NCBI GenBank assembly: GCA_963971305.1
Contig: OZ020303.1
Location: forward strand, 32,724,106-32,788,105
Direction of reading: 5' to 3'
Source: Arcuatula senhousia
Taxonomy: Eukaryota; Mollusca; Bivalvia; Mytilida; Mytilidae
DNA: 64,000 nt
Below the pieces are notes generated by a model. It was given only the letters and a program-made list of their open reading frames with translations. It made no database searches and was not told the origin of the DNA. Made by a program: the position numbers and the translations under genes. Shown one piece after another: positions 23,201-33,204 of this stretch (its first letter is position 1; each line of letters begins with the position of its first letter).

Positions 23201-25920
23201 GTGACCTAGTTTCTAGTGGGTGGTGTAGCCCTACCCAAGACCCATCTGGTGGTGAAATATCATTGACCCCCAACATCTAGTATCCGAGTAATGGACCTTC
23301 ACCAAGAACTTAACCAAAGTGTTACAGACGTACGTACGGACGGACGGACAAGGGTAAAACTATATGTCCGATCCACATACAATGTACGTGGTCGGACCAT
23401 AAAAATACTAAAAAAATAAAATATAATGCCAACCTTCCACCCTATTTTTTTCAAGCATGAAACCAGAAACACACATACTTTTTTTGGCCTCATCTTTAAA
23501 TCTTGGTTATCAAATACATGACTATCATTATTTACCTTTTCCTTTTCCAGTTAGTTACTACTTGAGGATAAAAAGACACAGACCAAGCAACAAAGTAAAT
23601 CCATCCTATCACAGCATTCATAATCACCAAAACATTGTTATGTACCAGAGTTATTCGTACAAAACAATCATCTAGGCTGTGGAAAAAAAGTAAACAAATT
23701 ACCAATACAAGCACTTCATTGTTCATATGTAAAATCATATTACAAGATTATTATTGCTTGTTAAGTAAGGGTCAACATTCAATAATCTGCTACCAGTAGT
23801 AAGAACTTAGGTAATTTGGCTTAGGATCTCGAAAGGCAAATAGATTGTTGGGTTTAAACATTAAACACTCTTTTTAAAATACATGGGATATATATGATTG
23901 TCTTTCTAATTAAACAAGGAATCTGTGAGCTACTGCTCACTCAGTATACCCCTGCTACCCCCAAAATGAACTATGAAACAGGAAGTAGATATTATACAGA
24001 CCTAATTTCGATATTCGCAATAAAACACCTCATACTGACCTCGTATACCAAATTTCAAGTCACTGCAATATGTAGTTGCTGAGAAAAATGTTACAAAATT
24101 TTTCAACAATTGTCCCGTGATGTTGAAAATTGACTTAGTTGGTAAACAGGAAGTATATGTATGACAGACCTAATTTCGGTACTTGTGATAAAGGACCTCA
24201 CACTCAACACATATACAAAATTTCAAGTCACTGTGATATGTAGTTGCTGAGAAATTTGTTACGAAAGTTACGGTATGTTGCGGATGGACGGAAGGATGGA
24301 CAGAGGTAAACCAGTATACCCCCTCTTCTTCGAAGCGGGGATATAATTAATTTGCAGATAAAATCTTTGACCTTTAAGGCAGGTTTATATAACCAGTCTT
24401 CAAATTTAGCCACAAGTCCAACGGCCCTGGCCAGTAAAATAGCTTTCGGACCAGTAAAATTTCTTTAAAATATGGAATTACAAGCCAATTATATGTAAAG
24501 AAAAATTCTAAAAATAGTAATTTTCGGGCTTGTGCTTCAAAAAGTTAACCATGAAGACTGTATAACTGACAAACCTTACAGAGATTTCAATACATGTACA
24601 TTTTTGTAGTACAATGTAGTAGTTAGCTATAGGTTTACATTAAATAGAACTCATACTTTTTCAGCTCTGGTGATGAGGAATTTAAACCCAGTATAAACTC
24701 TCCAGCATTGACAGCTGTAACATTTACAACGGCTCCTGTCATTGAATTTGCAGGTATTGTTGTATTAGGTATTGGAATAATCAGTCTGTGCTTTTCTTCA
24801 TAGGAATTGTCATTGCCAATTTCATACATGAAATAAACCATGGCCGATTCATTTATCGGAGACCTGAAATATGAGTTTAAATCAGTTTAATACAGGTACA
24901 ATGTATTAGAATGAGCACAATCATACATTCATATGTCACTCTACTTTTTCACATACTGGGGTTTCATTATTGTTCTTGCGGGGTACAAATTTTGTGGTTT
25001 TCGTGGGTAACAGTCAACCACAAAAATAAGAATGGAATGAAATATTATTTGATACACTTGGAAATACAAAATTTTGTTCTTGTTATGAAGTGGTATTCAA
25101 AATAACTATTAAATAATGTTCTGTGATGTTTTATCAAGCATTCAATATTGTTTAAATCAAATGTAGGAATTCTTAAGTTGTATGTCCATCTACTAAACTT
25201 TCACAATTCAATACTGATAGCATCAGTATGATTGATAATTAGACATTATAATTACATGGACAAATAAAAACCTTAATACATACAAGTGCATGTATCAGGC
25301 CTGTCAAGTTTTAATGAGCTGCTTGCGTGAGATTTGCTAAAAAATTAAAAGATCAAAGGAAAAAATTAAAAGATCAAAGAAATTTGCCGCCAAATTGCTG
25401 AGTAGATGCGTGAGTCTCACGCGAGTTGCGTGACACTTGACAGGTCTGATGTATTGGAATGGAAGTTATTTTGAATACTCATTAGAAAAAGAAATTTTTT
25501 CTTGTGATTGATTAGGAACAGGAATTTATATATTTCGTTTTACTTTCCTTGAAAAATTTAATTTTTGTAAATAAGCTTTAGCTAAATTAATTTCTTAGGA
25601 TCTTAGGGTGACAAAACTTAATTGTGTATTTATAATAAATTACTTTGGTTTCAACAACAATTTCTCTGTTGATCCTAGAGATAACTGCAAATCTTCTTTC
25701 GAGAATAGTAGTTCAGTTAAACTGGAAGTCCCTACAAATAAACATTCATAATAATATATACAATAGAACACAGCTTAAATGTACATTGTAATATAAAAGT
25801 TTTACTGAATAATTCAGAAACATAAATAAGAATATGCCCAAAAACTTGAAAAAGACATAAAAGCTCACCTTGCAACATGTTCTTTCCACAATCACAGAGC
25901 CATGACATAACAACACTCAT
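16995..25920 (-). CDS. CTNS: Cystinosin (lysosomal cystine/H+ symporter), complete nine-exon gene
   Basis: Cystinosin exports cystine from the lysosome with protons; it is a PQ-loop protein with seven membrane helices. Nine exons join in phase to 401 codons plus a stop (human about 367 aa). Exons: 25869-25920, 25644-25731, 24657-24863, 23536-23676, 20400-20499, 19723-19842, 18583-18753, 17765-17882, 16995-17203. The luminal region has four N-glycosylation sequons in exon 3. The first PQ loop is [20 protein letters not shown]. Then come [29 protein letters not shown], the second PQ region ([31 protein letters not shown]) and [10 protein letters not shown] near the C-terminus. Vertebrates end with GYDQL for lysosomal sorting; here the tail is longer and carries YMII (373-376), a YXX-hydrophobic motif. 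The start is the least sure part: ATG 25920 keeps the frame, but the first 17 residues are not a typical signal peptide. Intron 6 has a GC donor. Confidence 0.9.
17765..17882 (-). CDS. CTNS: CTNS exon 8
   Basis: Encodes [20 protein letters not shown] and [13 protein letters not shown], the region after the second PQ motif. Donor CAGTG|GTAGGT. Confidence 0.9.
18405..18545 (+). repeat. 3'-end fragment of a retroelement family (copy in CTNS intron)
   Basis: GCCAATTGAAAAACAG, CACATTGAAGGCTGCTGG and CATCTCATTATCTTCT match, in order, the minus strand of 49260-49420. Both appear to be the same 3' portion. Confidence 0.55.
18583..18753 (-). CDS. CTNS: CTNS exon 7
   Basis: 171 bp in phase 0. Acceptor TTTTGACAG, donor CACAG|GTAGGC. 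Encodes RGGQKISK, two membrane helices and IKYIPQ. Confidence 0.9.
18774..18932. mobile_element. Palindromic MITE (AGTATAACTAAT ends), copy 1
   Basis: A nearly perfect 159-bp inverted repeat: AGTATAACTAAT, AATATCA, TTTTAATGTCAC and CGAATAACGC recur in reverse complement. A second copy is at 22013-22190. Neighbouring 18960-19150 is also palindrome-rich (CACGAG...CACGCGAG), but its limits are unclear. Confidence 0.7.
19430..19545 (+). repeat. Dispersed repeat (GGAAGTAGGTGAGC family), copy 1
   Basis: Landmarks AACAGGAAGTAGGTGAGC, ACAGACCTGAAA, TGGGACC and GATGCTGATAC. Four copies in the window, all on the plus strand. Confidence 0.55.
19723..19842 (-). CDS. CTNS: CTNS exon 6 (GC donor)
   Basis: 40 codons from [19 protein letters not shown] to FQCTIYE. 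The donor is ATGAG|GCAAGT, the standard form of the minor GC-AG intron class. Phase 0 to exon 7 confirms it. Confidence 0.9.
19917..20090 (+). repeat. Dispersed repeat (GGAAGTAGGTGAGC family), copy 2
   Basis: Same landmark order as copy 1, plus GCATACCAAATATCAAGAG downstream. It overlaps only intron sequence. Confidence 0.55.
20400..20499 (-). CDS. CTNS: CTNS exon 5
   Basis: Encodes (S)[20 protein letters not shown] and ends DSVK. Acceptor ATTTTCAG, donor GAAG|GTAACA. Confidence 0.9.
20745..21770 (-). mobile_element. Second tandem-core element family, copy in CTNS intron 4
   Basis: On the minus strand it runs from a GTCGTTGTCATTGTCG-like track (21705-21770) through tandem units with CCCCCTTTTTCCCC and ATTAGGGGCCAAAAGG to CGTATCATGCTGCG and AAGCTTTTTATTA. 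The hairpin end is decayed. Confidence 0.55.
22013..22190. mobile_element. Palindromic MITE, copy 2
   Basis: TAACTAATGAGGGGTGACAA on the left and the matching inverted end (CATCATTAGTTTA) on the right. The interior repeats TTTTAATGTCAC and GACACTTGTG. More diverged than copy 1. Confidence 0.6.
22620..23400 (+). repeat. Tandem repeat, about 145-bp unit x 4-5, with GGTCACAGTGACC motifs
   Basis: GAAATATCATTGACC recurs at about 22665, 22809, 22964, 23110 and 23253. Each unit carries TGGACCTTAACCAAGAACTT and a TCACAGTGACC-type palindrome. It ends with ACGTACGTACGGACGGACGG and GTCCGATCCACATAC. Related inverted units occur at 29840-30080. Region 22190-22620 holds nothing recognised. Confidence 0.7.
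23536..23676 (-). CDS. CTNS: CTNS exon 4 (first PQ loop)
   Basis: Encodes the luminal end, then [17 protein letters not shown] and VVTNWKRK. Acceptor TTTTCCACAG, donor AAAAG|GTAAAT. Confidence 0.9.
23925..24345 (+). repeat. Two-unit interspersed repeat in CTNS intron 3
   Basis: Two units, each with GACCTAATTTCG, CAAATTTCAAGTCACTG and ATATGTAGTTGCTGAGAAA. It is followed by GGATGGACGGAAGGATGGAC and a palindromic AGTATACCCC(N)GGGGATA boundary. Confidence 0.55.
24657..24863 (-). CDS. CTNS: CTNS exon 3 (luminal domain)
   Basis: Encodes [20 protein letters not shown] through [15 protein letters not shown], the beta-rich luminal segment with four sequons (NES, NTT, NVT, NSS). Donor GAAAAA|GTATGA; phases fit both neighbours. 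Confidence 0.85.
25296..25448. mobile_element. 153-bp MITE, CAGRCCTGTCAAG ends, 6-bp target duplication
   Basis: Left end CAGGCCTGTCAAG; reverse complement of the right end CAGACCTGTCAAG. ATGTAT flanks both sides (25290-25295 and 25449-25454). A direct repeat AAAATTAAAAGATCAAAG lies inside. It sits in CTNS intron 2. Confidence 0.8.
25644..25731 (-). CDS. CTNS: CTNS exon 2
   Basis: 88 bp. Encodes [20 protein letters not shown] and TEKLLLKP. Acceptor ATTTGTAG, donor CCAAA|GTAATT. Phase 2 at both borders fits exons 1 and 3, and the sequence aligns with the start of the luminal domain. Confidence 0.75.
25869..25920 (-). CDS. CTNS: CTNS exon 1 (start uncertain)
   Basis: Strong donor CAAG|GTGAGC at 25868. 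ATG at 25920 is the first in this frame after an upstream stop. A second ATG is four codons later (25908). The encoded 17 residues are only weakly hydrophobic, so the true first coding exon may differ. Confidence 0.55.
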
Positions 25921-26110
25921 GTGACCAAAACAAATATGGCAGACGACAGGAATCACGGAAAGCAACTCCAACTATGCATGGGTGTTTGGCAAGTTTGTGA
26001 CCCTATCTAGACAAAGTGTTTTCTTTAGCTACAAAGTGCTATTGAAACGCAATGAAACTAAACTGGGGTTGTAAACAAACAGTGTCACTGCCACTTGAGT
26101 GACACCCAAC
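25921..26110 (-). promoter_or_regulatory. CTNS: CTNS 5' UTR/promoter region
   Basis: Directly upstream of the CTNS start. A diverged inverted copy at 27600-28850 shares GTTTACAACCCCAGT, TAGTTTCAT and GTCTGCCATATTTGTTTTGG-like blocks. I see no clear TATA box. Confidence 0.5.
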
Positions 26111-26204
26111 GGGATACGATGAGATCATCACCAGAGGCTGAATAAACAGTACATGCAATTGGTAAGGCAAAATACGACTTTGTCCCATATTAGTATATTG
26201 CTTA

Positions 26205-26345
26205 TATTATATGGTAGAAATGCCAATATTTTAGTTGTACTATTAGCTGAATTTTCCTTCAATGTCCGGTTTAGCATGCTTGTTTTCCAAAACTTTCCAC
26301 ATCTTTCAACACTTTTTTCTTTGAATATTTTAGACGTCATTAAAC
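26205..26345 (+). repeat. Dispersed repeat upstream of CTNS (copy 1)
   Basis: TTTTAGTTGTACTATTAGCT through CTTTTTTCTTTGAA resembles 28965-29110 in the same orientation. Class unknown. Confidence 0.5.
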
Positions 26346-26549
26346 TCACACATAACCATGATAACCTACCAGAAAAGCTAGTTTGGTTTTATTTTTAACA
26401 AAAAATAAATTTAAAATTAATTGTATAATTTCAGGAGCGTTACAGTTTTAACCTGCCTCATATTACATGTATAATAATGTGTTTAATGAAACAAGTGCCT
26501 GTGATTCCTTGCCCTTGGTAAGAACTTCTCAACTCAAATCAATATTATA

Positions 26550-26651
26550 CAATTACTGTCTTTTGTTGAGGTAAATGTGCAGTGTTATTGACTTTTGAAA
26601 AAACAGATATTCAATGAGTCACATTTATCTAAACAAAAGACAGTAATTGTT
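26550..26651. repeat. About 100-bp hairpin
   Basis: ACAATTACTGTCTTTTGTT at the left is matched by its inverted copy at 26632-26651. It may be a small palindromic MITE. The rest of 26346-27575 is AT-rich with no gene seen. Confidence 0.55.
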
Positions 26652-27599
26652 TTATTCTATTATCCAATATCTGACAAAAATATGCGTTTGAAGTGTTTAA
26701 AAAATTTAATCCAAACAGAAAAATACTGTAACGACGTCATCACCTTTCAAGCCATTTTTTTGTGAATATTTACTTTGCCAGGTGAATTTGTTTTTTTATT
26801 ATTCAATAGTTGATTATAATAAAAAATTATTTATATTATAGAATAATATTATCCAATTAAAAGTACAAATATGCTGCAAGTTATTTACCAGTTATAAGGA
26901 AACAGACTATTATTTTAGTGAACATGTTGAAATTCCTTTAATTCACCACTACATGTTTTTAATGTTGTCAAATGTGTAAGTAACATGTGTGATCACATGA
27001 TAAATCACATGGGTATTTCCCAGTGTTGTAAGCGGTAAAACATCAAATCCTACTATTTTTTTCAAATAAAAATGTCACGTAAACATTATAATTTAACACA
27101 ATTTGAACAAGAAAAATAACTTCAAGGATTAGAATGAAGTATTATTATAAGTTTTGTGCATTTTTTTCAATGATATATTTCAACCGGAAGTCGTAATGCC
27201 ATCATGGCTACCATGTTGAGGTAAAAAAACAATATAAAGTTTTTTATGCCTTTAGTATCGTCTCATCAAAGAATATTATAAAGATATACAACTATTAGGC
27301 AGTGAAATATCAGTCTTGTACCAATTCCACAATCTAGAGTCCAATATCACAATAAATTTTAGTACAGTACTGATTCAACCAGGTGTTACCACAATTAATA
27401 ATAATATAATTTTTATATCACCTTCTTCTGCTTTATTGGATTGATAAAATATGAGACAGACACACCTGTTTGAGGGACGTAAGTGGTAACTTGGGACTTG
27501 GTAAAAAATATTGGTTTTGCCTTAACATTGTTTTCTGTTAAAAATTTATTCTTCATATATATAGCCTGTGTCTTGTGATCCACAACATGTCCTCCTGGC

Positions 27600-28850
27600 T
27601 GCCGCCATGCCGGTCTCTATGGCCAGTCAGTCACTCACAGTGGCAGTGTGTTTGTTTACAACCCCAGTCTAGTTTCATCCCAGTTCATGGATCTAATCAG
27701 TGTTCTCCCCAGGCCCTTATAGCATCTCGGGACCGAGACGCTATCAGATTTTACCGAGATGCTATCGGTCTGTACCGAGACGCTATAAAATTGCTTAAAA
27801 TTTTTACAGTGAACCCATTCAGGACCATTGGGTAATTGACACCTTTACAACCCCAAGCCAATTATCAAATACATGATTGGTCTGTTGTCAATAAATTGAA
27901 AGATATCGATTTTTAACTAATTAGACTTGATTACAGGTGATTTGCCGACAGTAGGCATCTTCAGCCGAGTGTTTTATTTTGGTTGGACAACCAATCAGAA
28001 TTGACCAAAATAAAAACAAACACAAGCCATGTGCTTGATACACGTGGGTTTTTGAACTTACATGAAAAATAAATGAAAACCAAAACTAAAAGACTGATCA
28101 AGAAAAAAGAATGATTTTTTACCTTAAAGAATGAAGATTGGAATCCTTAAACATCCCTATTTACGATTATATAGTCCAAAACATTGATTTCACACATTTG
28201 ATTTTGCCATTTTTGGCAGTAAATTTCATAAACAAAGAAAGACAACTTTTGGGCAAAAGGGAGATAACTTAAAGGCAGTGGCTACTGTGTACAAATTACA
28301 TGTACCATATATATTTTTTATATGGTACATTTCAGCTAAGTTATTCATTCAAAGCAGATTAGGAATGAAATATATTCATGATATCAAAATAAGTTTTTAT
28401 TATTACTATTTCAGGCAACTTTCTGTCCCTTTCTCTTCCATTTTAATTAAGGGTTGTGAGTCATCACATACAACATAATTATTATAACTAGACAAATTAC
28501 CTTTTACCAACAAAGAGAATTGAACATAGTCATATTTTACAATGCCTTGACTGTCATTTTCCAGTCATGCATGCAACCCCCTCCTATATTATTTTAAAAA
28601 GTATTTCTGAATCATGTTTTATATTAAAAGGGGGGGGTGATACATTTAAAATTAAATTATAAATTTAAACATGAGCCAGATGTCGATTGACGCGATTCAT
28701 TTTCCTTCAGCTGAATCTTGTTTACGCAAAATGTGATGCTATCCAAAATTTCTGGGGAGAACACTGTCTAATGGATGCAGATGGAGTTGTCTTTTCAGTG
28801 AATTCTGTTGTCTGTCATATTTGTTTTGGTTTATGTCACAAAGTGGGCTA
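27600..28850 (+). pseudogene. Inverted duplicate of the CTNS promoter/first exon, split by a transposon
   Basis: The plus strand at 27625-27695 (CACTCACAGTGGCAGTG, GTTTGTTTACAACCCCAGT, TAGTTTCATC) and 28767-28845 (GGATGCAGATGGAGTTG, GTCTGTCATATTTGTTTTGG) matches the CTNS minus strand at 25900-26105 in order. The copy lost part of the UTR between the blocks. Its ATG at about 28837 opens only a 22-codon frame. No further CTNS exons are visible on the plus strand, so only the 5' end appears to have been copied. Confidence 0.55.
27698..28766. mobile_element. Transposon with CAGTGTTCTCCCCAG ends, 6-bp target duplication
   Basis: The left end CAGTGTTCTCCCCAG equals the reverse complement of the right end over 15 bases, followed by TAGCATC in both. 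TCTAAT flanks both sides (27692-27697 and 28767-28772). A left subterminal array repeats ACCGAGACGCTATC-like motifs three to four times. It is 1,069 bp with no transposase ORF. Confidence 0.85.
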
Positions 28851-28964
28851 CGTGAGCGTTTGACTATGAACTTGAACAACATTTTTCAAAAACTTTTATA
28901 GCATTTATTTAGCATGTGGAAAATAGCCAGAAATATGTATTATTTATAAGCTCCCAAAGGGAAC

Positions 28965-29110
28965 GATAATGGTAGACAACTTACAAGTCAATTATTTAGT
29001 TGTACTATAAGCTAAAATTTCCCTCAAAGTATGATTTAGCACACATTTTTTCCCTGATATTTCAGCGTCTTTTTGATGCTTTTTTCTTTGAAAATTTCTA
29101 CACCATTGCA
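28965..29110 (+). repeat. Dispersed repeat (copy 2 of the 26205 repeat)
   Basis: Shares TTTAGTTGTACTATAAGCT, TTTAGCA and TTTTTTCTTTGAAAAT with 26205-26345. Confidence 0.5.
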
Positions 29111-29359
29111 TAATAAACATTTTTAAAAATAAAATTGATATTAGCTTGAAAAATATTTAAAGATAAGTTTTAACTTGGGGAGCATCACTGGTTAAATCTG
29201 CATCATATTAGAAAAAAATATTACAAGTAATTTGGCATTTTTAGAAATCAGAATGAAAAAAAAAATTTAAAAAGTGAAATGAAATTTGACTGACAGTACG
29301 AACTATAGAAGTCATGTGACTTCATACAAAATTTATACACATAGGGATTTCCTACTGGT

Positions 29360-29482
29360 ATTACTCTATTTTATTCACAAGGTTGGGCGGAGCCAAATTT
29401 TCTCAGTCTTTTAGGTAGGATTTAAATGAAGAAGTCCGAAATAATTGACCCATGACCAACCTGGTCAATAAAATAGAGTAAT
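29360..29482. mobile_element. 123-bp MITE with ATTACTCTATTTTATT ends
   Basis: The inverted ends ATTACTCTATTTTATT match perfectly and continue imperfectly through CACAAGGTTGG. The flanks read TA on both sides, as expected for a TA-target MITE. Confidence 0.65.
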
Positions 29483-29834
29483 AAACCAGACTTACGTCCC
29501 TTATTAGTATGAGTCTTATGCCGGTTAGAGATAAATACATTTACTATGATATAAAAAACATGTTAATGACATTGCCTACAAAGCTGGCATAGACTTGTAA
29601 ATAGAATATTCCAAGGGATGGGATATTTTGATCAATAGGACAGGATAAATAGAGACAAATTATTATGTGATAGTATAAATAGTCTACAACTAGTGAAGGG
29701 TGTGCACACTTTTTTATGAAAATTTCAAAAAAAATCTGAAGGAGTGAATCATTACTGATCATACATATATTTGGAGTCTTGTGCATTTTGATAGACTTTC
29801 TACATTAACAAGCTCCCTATGCTAGGTAATAGAC

Positions 29835-30080
29835 ATATCTTGGCTAGAGGAACACCACCTACTAGAAATAAGATCACTGCAGCCAATATTAGCATGTGGG
29901 TAATGCAACACTACTTACTAGAAATAAGGTCACTGCAACCTATATTACAACAACTTTGGTTACATGTACATGTAAGTTCAATATCTCAGGTATTACATGT
30001 TGGTCATATTCATCACAAGATGTGTCTTTCAAAGCGCAACACCACCCACTAGAAATTAGGTCACTGTGACCTTTATTACA
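29835..30080 (-). repeat. Copies of the GGTCACAGTGACC tandem family, inverted
   Basis: Three units with CACTAGAAATNAGGTCACTG and CAACACCACC. These are the reverse complement of the 22620-23340 unit (TTTCTAGTGGGTGGTG). A perfect GGTCACTGTGACC is at 30059-30071. Confidence 0.6.
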
Positions 30081-30159
30081 TGATATACATGAACGACTTT
30101 GATTATGAGCTATACATTGTACATGTATCTCAGGTAAAACATAAAATACCGATTTTTCA

Positions 30160-30592
30160 TGTTTTCTCCTATAGAATGAAAACTATTGCAGATAGAGAAA
30201 AGCTCTTTCTTGCTTAAATGTTCAGCTCATTAAGCTCTACAAAAGTGTCCATAGGATCGAAGTTGTCAGATGACCCCTTACAGGGGTAACGGTCCCTAAA
30301 ATGACGTTTTTTCATGTTTTTGGTCTATAGAATGAAAACTATTACAGATAGAGAAAAGTTGTTGCTTGCTTGAATGTTCAGCTCATTAAGCTCTTTTTGG
30401 CCTCTAGAATGAAAACTATAGCAGATAGAGAAAAGCTGTTGCTTACTTAAATGTTCAGTTTATTTAGCTCTACAAAAGTTTTCATAGGGTCGAAGTTGTC
30501 AGATAACCCCTTATAGTGGTTATGGTCCCTAAAATGTATAGGGTTGACTCAAGACCAGGTGAGCGATTCAGGCTCCTGGGAGCCTCTTGTTT
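30160..30592 (+). mobile_element. Left-truncated hairpin-ended element (165-bp units)
   Basis: About two and a half 165-bp units with TGAAAACTATTGCAGATAGAG and TTGTCAGATGACCCC, then the standard right end AGGTGAGCGATTCAGGCTCC with the GGCTCCTGGGAGCC hairpin. No left end is present. Confidence 0.65.
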
Positions 30593-30816
30593 ATTTGTTT
30601 CCACAATAACTTTTGTTTTAGGTGACCAAATGCTATGAAACTTTACAGTAATGTTGCTTACTACAAAAGGAAAGGCACAAAAGGCGCAAAAAAAGCGATT
30701 TGTTATTTGTTTCCACAATTAAGTTTTTTCGGGTTGACCAAATGCTATGAAACTTTACAGTAATGTTACTTATCATAAAAGGAAGGGTAGGGCTTATTTT
30801 GGGTGTCTCCTCTTTT

Positions 30817-31070
30817 TATACGACCGCAAAAAATTTGCGGACGTATAATGGTATGATGCTGTCGTCGTTGTCGTCGTCGTCTGTTAACTTTAGTGTATAC
30901 ACAATAACTTTAGTTCTAGTTATCCAAATGCAATGAAATTTGACAATGATATTTCTTACCATTAAAGGATGGATGGGATTGATTTTTGGAGTCCCCCCTT
31001 TTTTCGTTTGGAAATTAAGGGCCAAAAGGGACCAAAATTGCAACTTTTTTGTTTGTTCTTACAATAACTT
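30817..31070 (+). mobile_element. Left end of the TATACGACCGC hairpin family
   Basis: A clear hairpin, TATACGACCGCAAA/TTTGCGGACGTATA (30817-30847), then GCTGTCGTCGTTGTCGTCG and a first unit with TTAAAGGATGGATGGG. At about 31070 it passes abruptly into the other family's leader (TTCTCCTCTGAAACCACTG), so it is a chimera or has been overwritten. Confidence 0.6.
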
Positions 31071-32000
31071 TTTCAAAATCTTCTCCTCTGAAACCACTGA
31101 ACAGAATTCAATGAAACTTGGTATGATTGATCATTAGGGTGTCCTGCACTATAGTAATGTTTCAAATTATGATTCGTCAAAAAACACAGCCGCCGTGGCT
31201 AAAAATAGACCTGGGGGGTCAGACTACTGTTTTTGGCTTGTAATTCAAAAAGTATAACATAACATAACATAACATAACATATCTTTTATTTCCAATCAGG
31301 AGCCCACTGGGAGCAAGGAGAGTTGTACATATAGAGGAAAAGAACATAATTGATAGATTACACATAAAATAATTATACAACAGACAACATGGTGATACAA
31401 TCAACTAAGATGTTAATGTTCATAAATTGAATAACATATATCGAAAATATTAATTTACTGATAAAATATCTTTATCCAGTATAAATCTGGAAGTGGCAGT
31501 TAGTATATCAGTGTCCTCATTACTAAGTAAAAATATCATTTTTGAATTATTTGATAGACTAGAAAAATTGGGATACTTATTGGCAATATGATTAAACAGA
31601 ATATTTCTTTTTGCTTCAAATTTACAAAGTATAAGAGATAGAAGAAATCTGATGCCACCCTACTGCTTCAGGATCAAAAGTTCTACAAAAGTCTCCATTT
31701 GGTCGAAGTTGTCAGAAGACCCCTTATAGGGGTTACGGCCCCTTAAAGGTGAAAAATAGCATTTTTTCATGTTTTTGCCATATAGTATGAAAATTATTGC
31801 AGATAGCAAAAAGCTGTTGCTTGCTTAATCGTCAGCTCATTTAGCTCTACAAAAAACTCCATAGGGTCGAAGTTGTCAGATGACCCCTTCTGGGGCTACA
31901 GCCCCTAAAATAATGTTTTTGCATGTTTTTGGCCTATGAAATGAAAACTATAGCAGGTAGAGAGAAGCTGTTGATTGCTTAAATGTTCAGCTTATTTACA
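31070..32000 (+). mobile_element. Truncated 165-bp-unit element, interrupted by a LINE
   Basis: Leader with GAAACTTGGTATGATTGATC and AAAAACACAGCCGCCG, then AAAAGTATAAGAGATAG and three partial 165-bp units up to 32000. No left hairpin is seen. A LINE 3' end has inserted at 31258-31625. From 32000 to 32330 there are units of the other family (CCCCCTTTTTCCCC, GGGGCCAAAAT). Confidence 0.5.
31258..31625 (-). mobile_element. 5'-truncated non-LTR retrotransposon with pentanucleotide tail
   Basis: AAAGTATAA flanks both sides (31249-31257 and 31626-31634), a 9-bp target-site duplication. On the minus strand the insert opens with about 57 codons (FEAKRNILFNHIANKYPNF, then LLSNEDTDILTATSRFILDK) ending at TAA 31450-31452. 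This resembles the end of ORF2 in Jockey/CR1-type LINEs. A 3' UTR and a (TATGT)n tail follow. Confidence 0.75.
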
Positions 32001-33204
32001 CAATTAAGAATTAATTTTTGCGATCCCCCCTTTTTCCCCTATTACGTAATCAGGGGCCAAATGGGGCCAAAATCGAAACTTTTTTATTTGTGGTCCGATT
32101 TTAAATTTTTTTGTGCAAGTTTATTCTTGTCAGGTAGTGAATCCAAATTTGAGAATTAATTTTTGTGACCATCCCCTTTTTCACTTGTTTTGTAATTAAG
32201 GGCCAAAAGGGGCCTTAATCAAAACTTTTTTATTTCTGGTTTGTTTTTGAAACTTTTTTGGCAAGTTTATTTTTGTCAAGTAGTGAATTTAATTTTGAGA
32301 AATTATTTTTGCAACCCCAACCCTTTTTTCACCAAGGTCCAGGTGAGCTATTGCCATCACTTGGCGTCCGTCGTCGTTGTCGTCCGTTAACAATTTTTCA
32401 AAAATCTTCTCCTCTGAAACTACTGAACAGAATTGAATGAAACTTGGTATGATTGATCCTTAGGGTGTCCTGCACCAAACTTGTGTTTCGATTTTTGATC
32501 TGTCAAAAAACATGGCCGCCGTTACTAAAAATAGACTAGGGGGGGTCAGACTACTGTTTTTGGCTTATAAATCAAAAAGTATAAGAGATAGAGGAAATCT
32601 GAGGCCACGCTACTGATTCAGCATCAAAAGCTCTACAAAAGTCTCCATTAGGTCAAAGTTGTCAGATGACCCCTTATAGGGGTTACGGCCCCTTAAAGGT
32701 GAAAAATAGCATTTTTTCATGTTTTTGGCCTACAGAATGAAAACTATTGCAGATAGAGATTAGCTGTTGCTTGCTTAAATGTTTAGCTCATTTAGCTCTA
32801 CGAAAGTCTCCATAGGGTCGAAGTTGTCAGATGACCCCTTATAGGGGTTAAGGCCCCTTAAAGGTGAAAAATAGCCATTTTTCATGTTTTTGGCCTACAG
32901 AATGAAAACTATTGCAGATAGAGATTAGCTGTTGCTTGCTTAAATGTTAAGCTCATTTAGCTCTACGAAAGTCTCCATAGGGTCGAAGTTTTCAGATGAC
33001 CCCTTTTAGGGGTTACAGCCCCTTAAAGGTGAAAAATAGCCATTTTTCATGTTTTTGTCCTACAGAATGAAAACTATTGCAGATAGAGATTAGCTGTTGC
33101 TTGCTTAAATGTTTAGCTCATTTAGCTCTACGAAAGTCTCCATAGGGTCGAAGTTGTCAGATGACCTCTTATAGGGGTTACGGCCCTTGAAAAATAGCAT
33201 TTTT

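Noticed and set aside
24420..24540. Possible transposon end around GGCCAGTAAAATAGC
   Set aside because: Similar GCCAGTAAAAT occurs near 54403, but no matching opposite end or target duplication was found.
30817..30847. Hairpin considered as a transcription terminator or ncRNA
   Set aside because: It is the recurrent left end of a repeat family and not tied to any gene.
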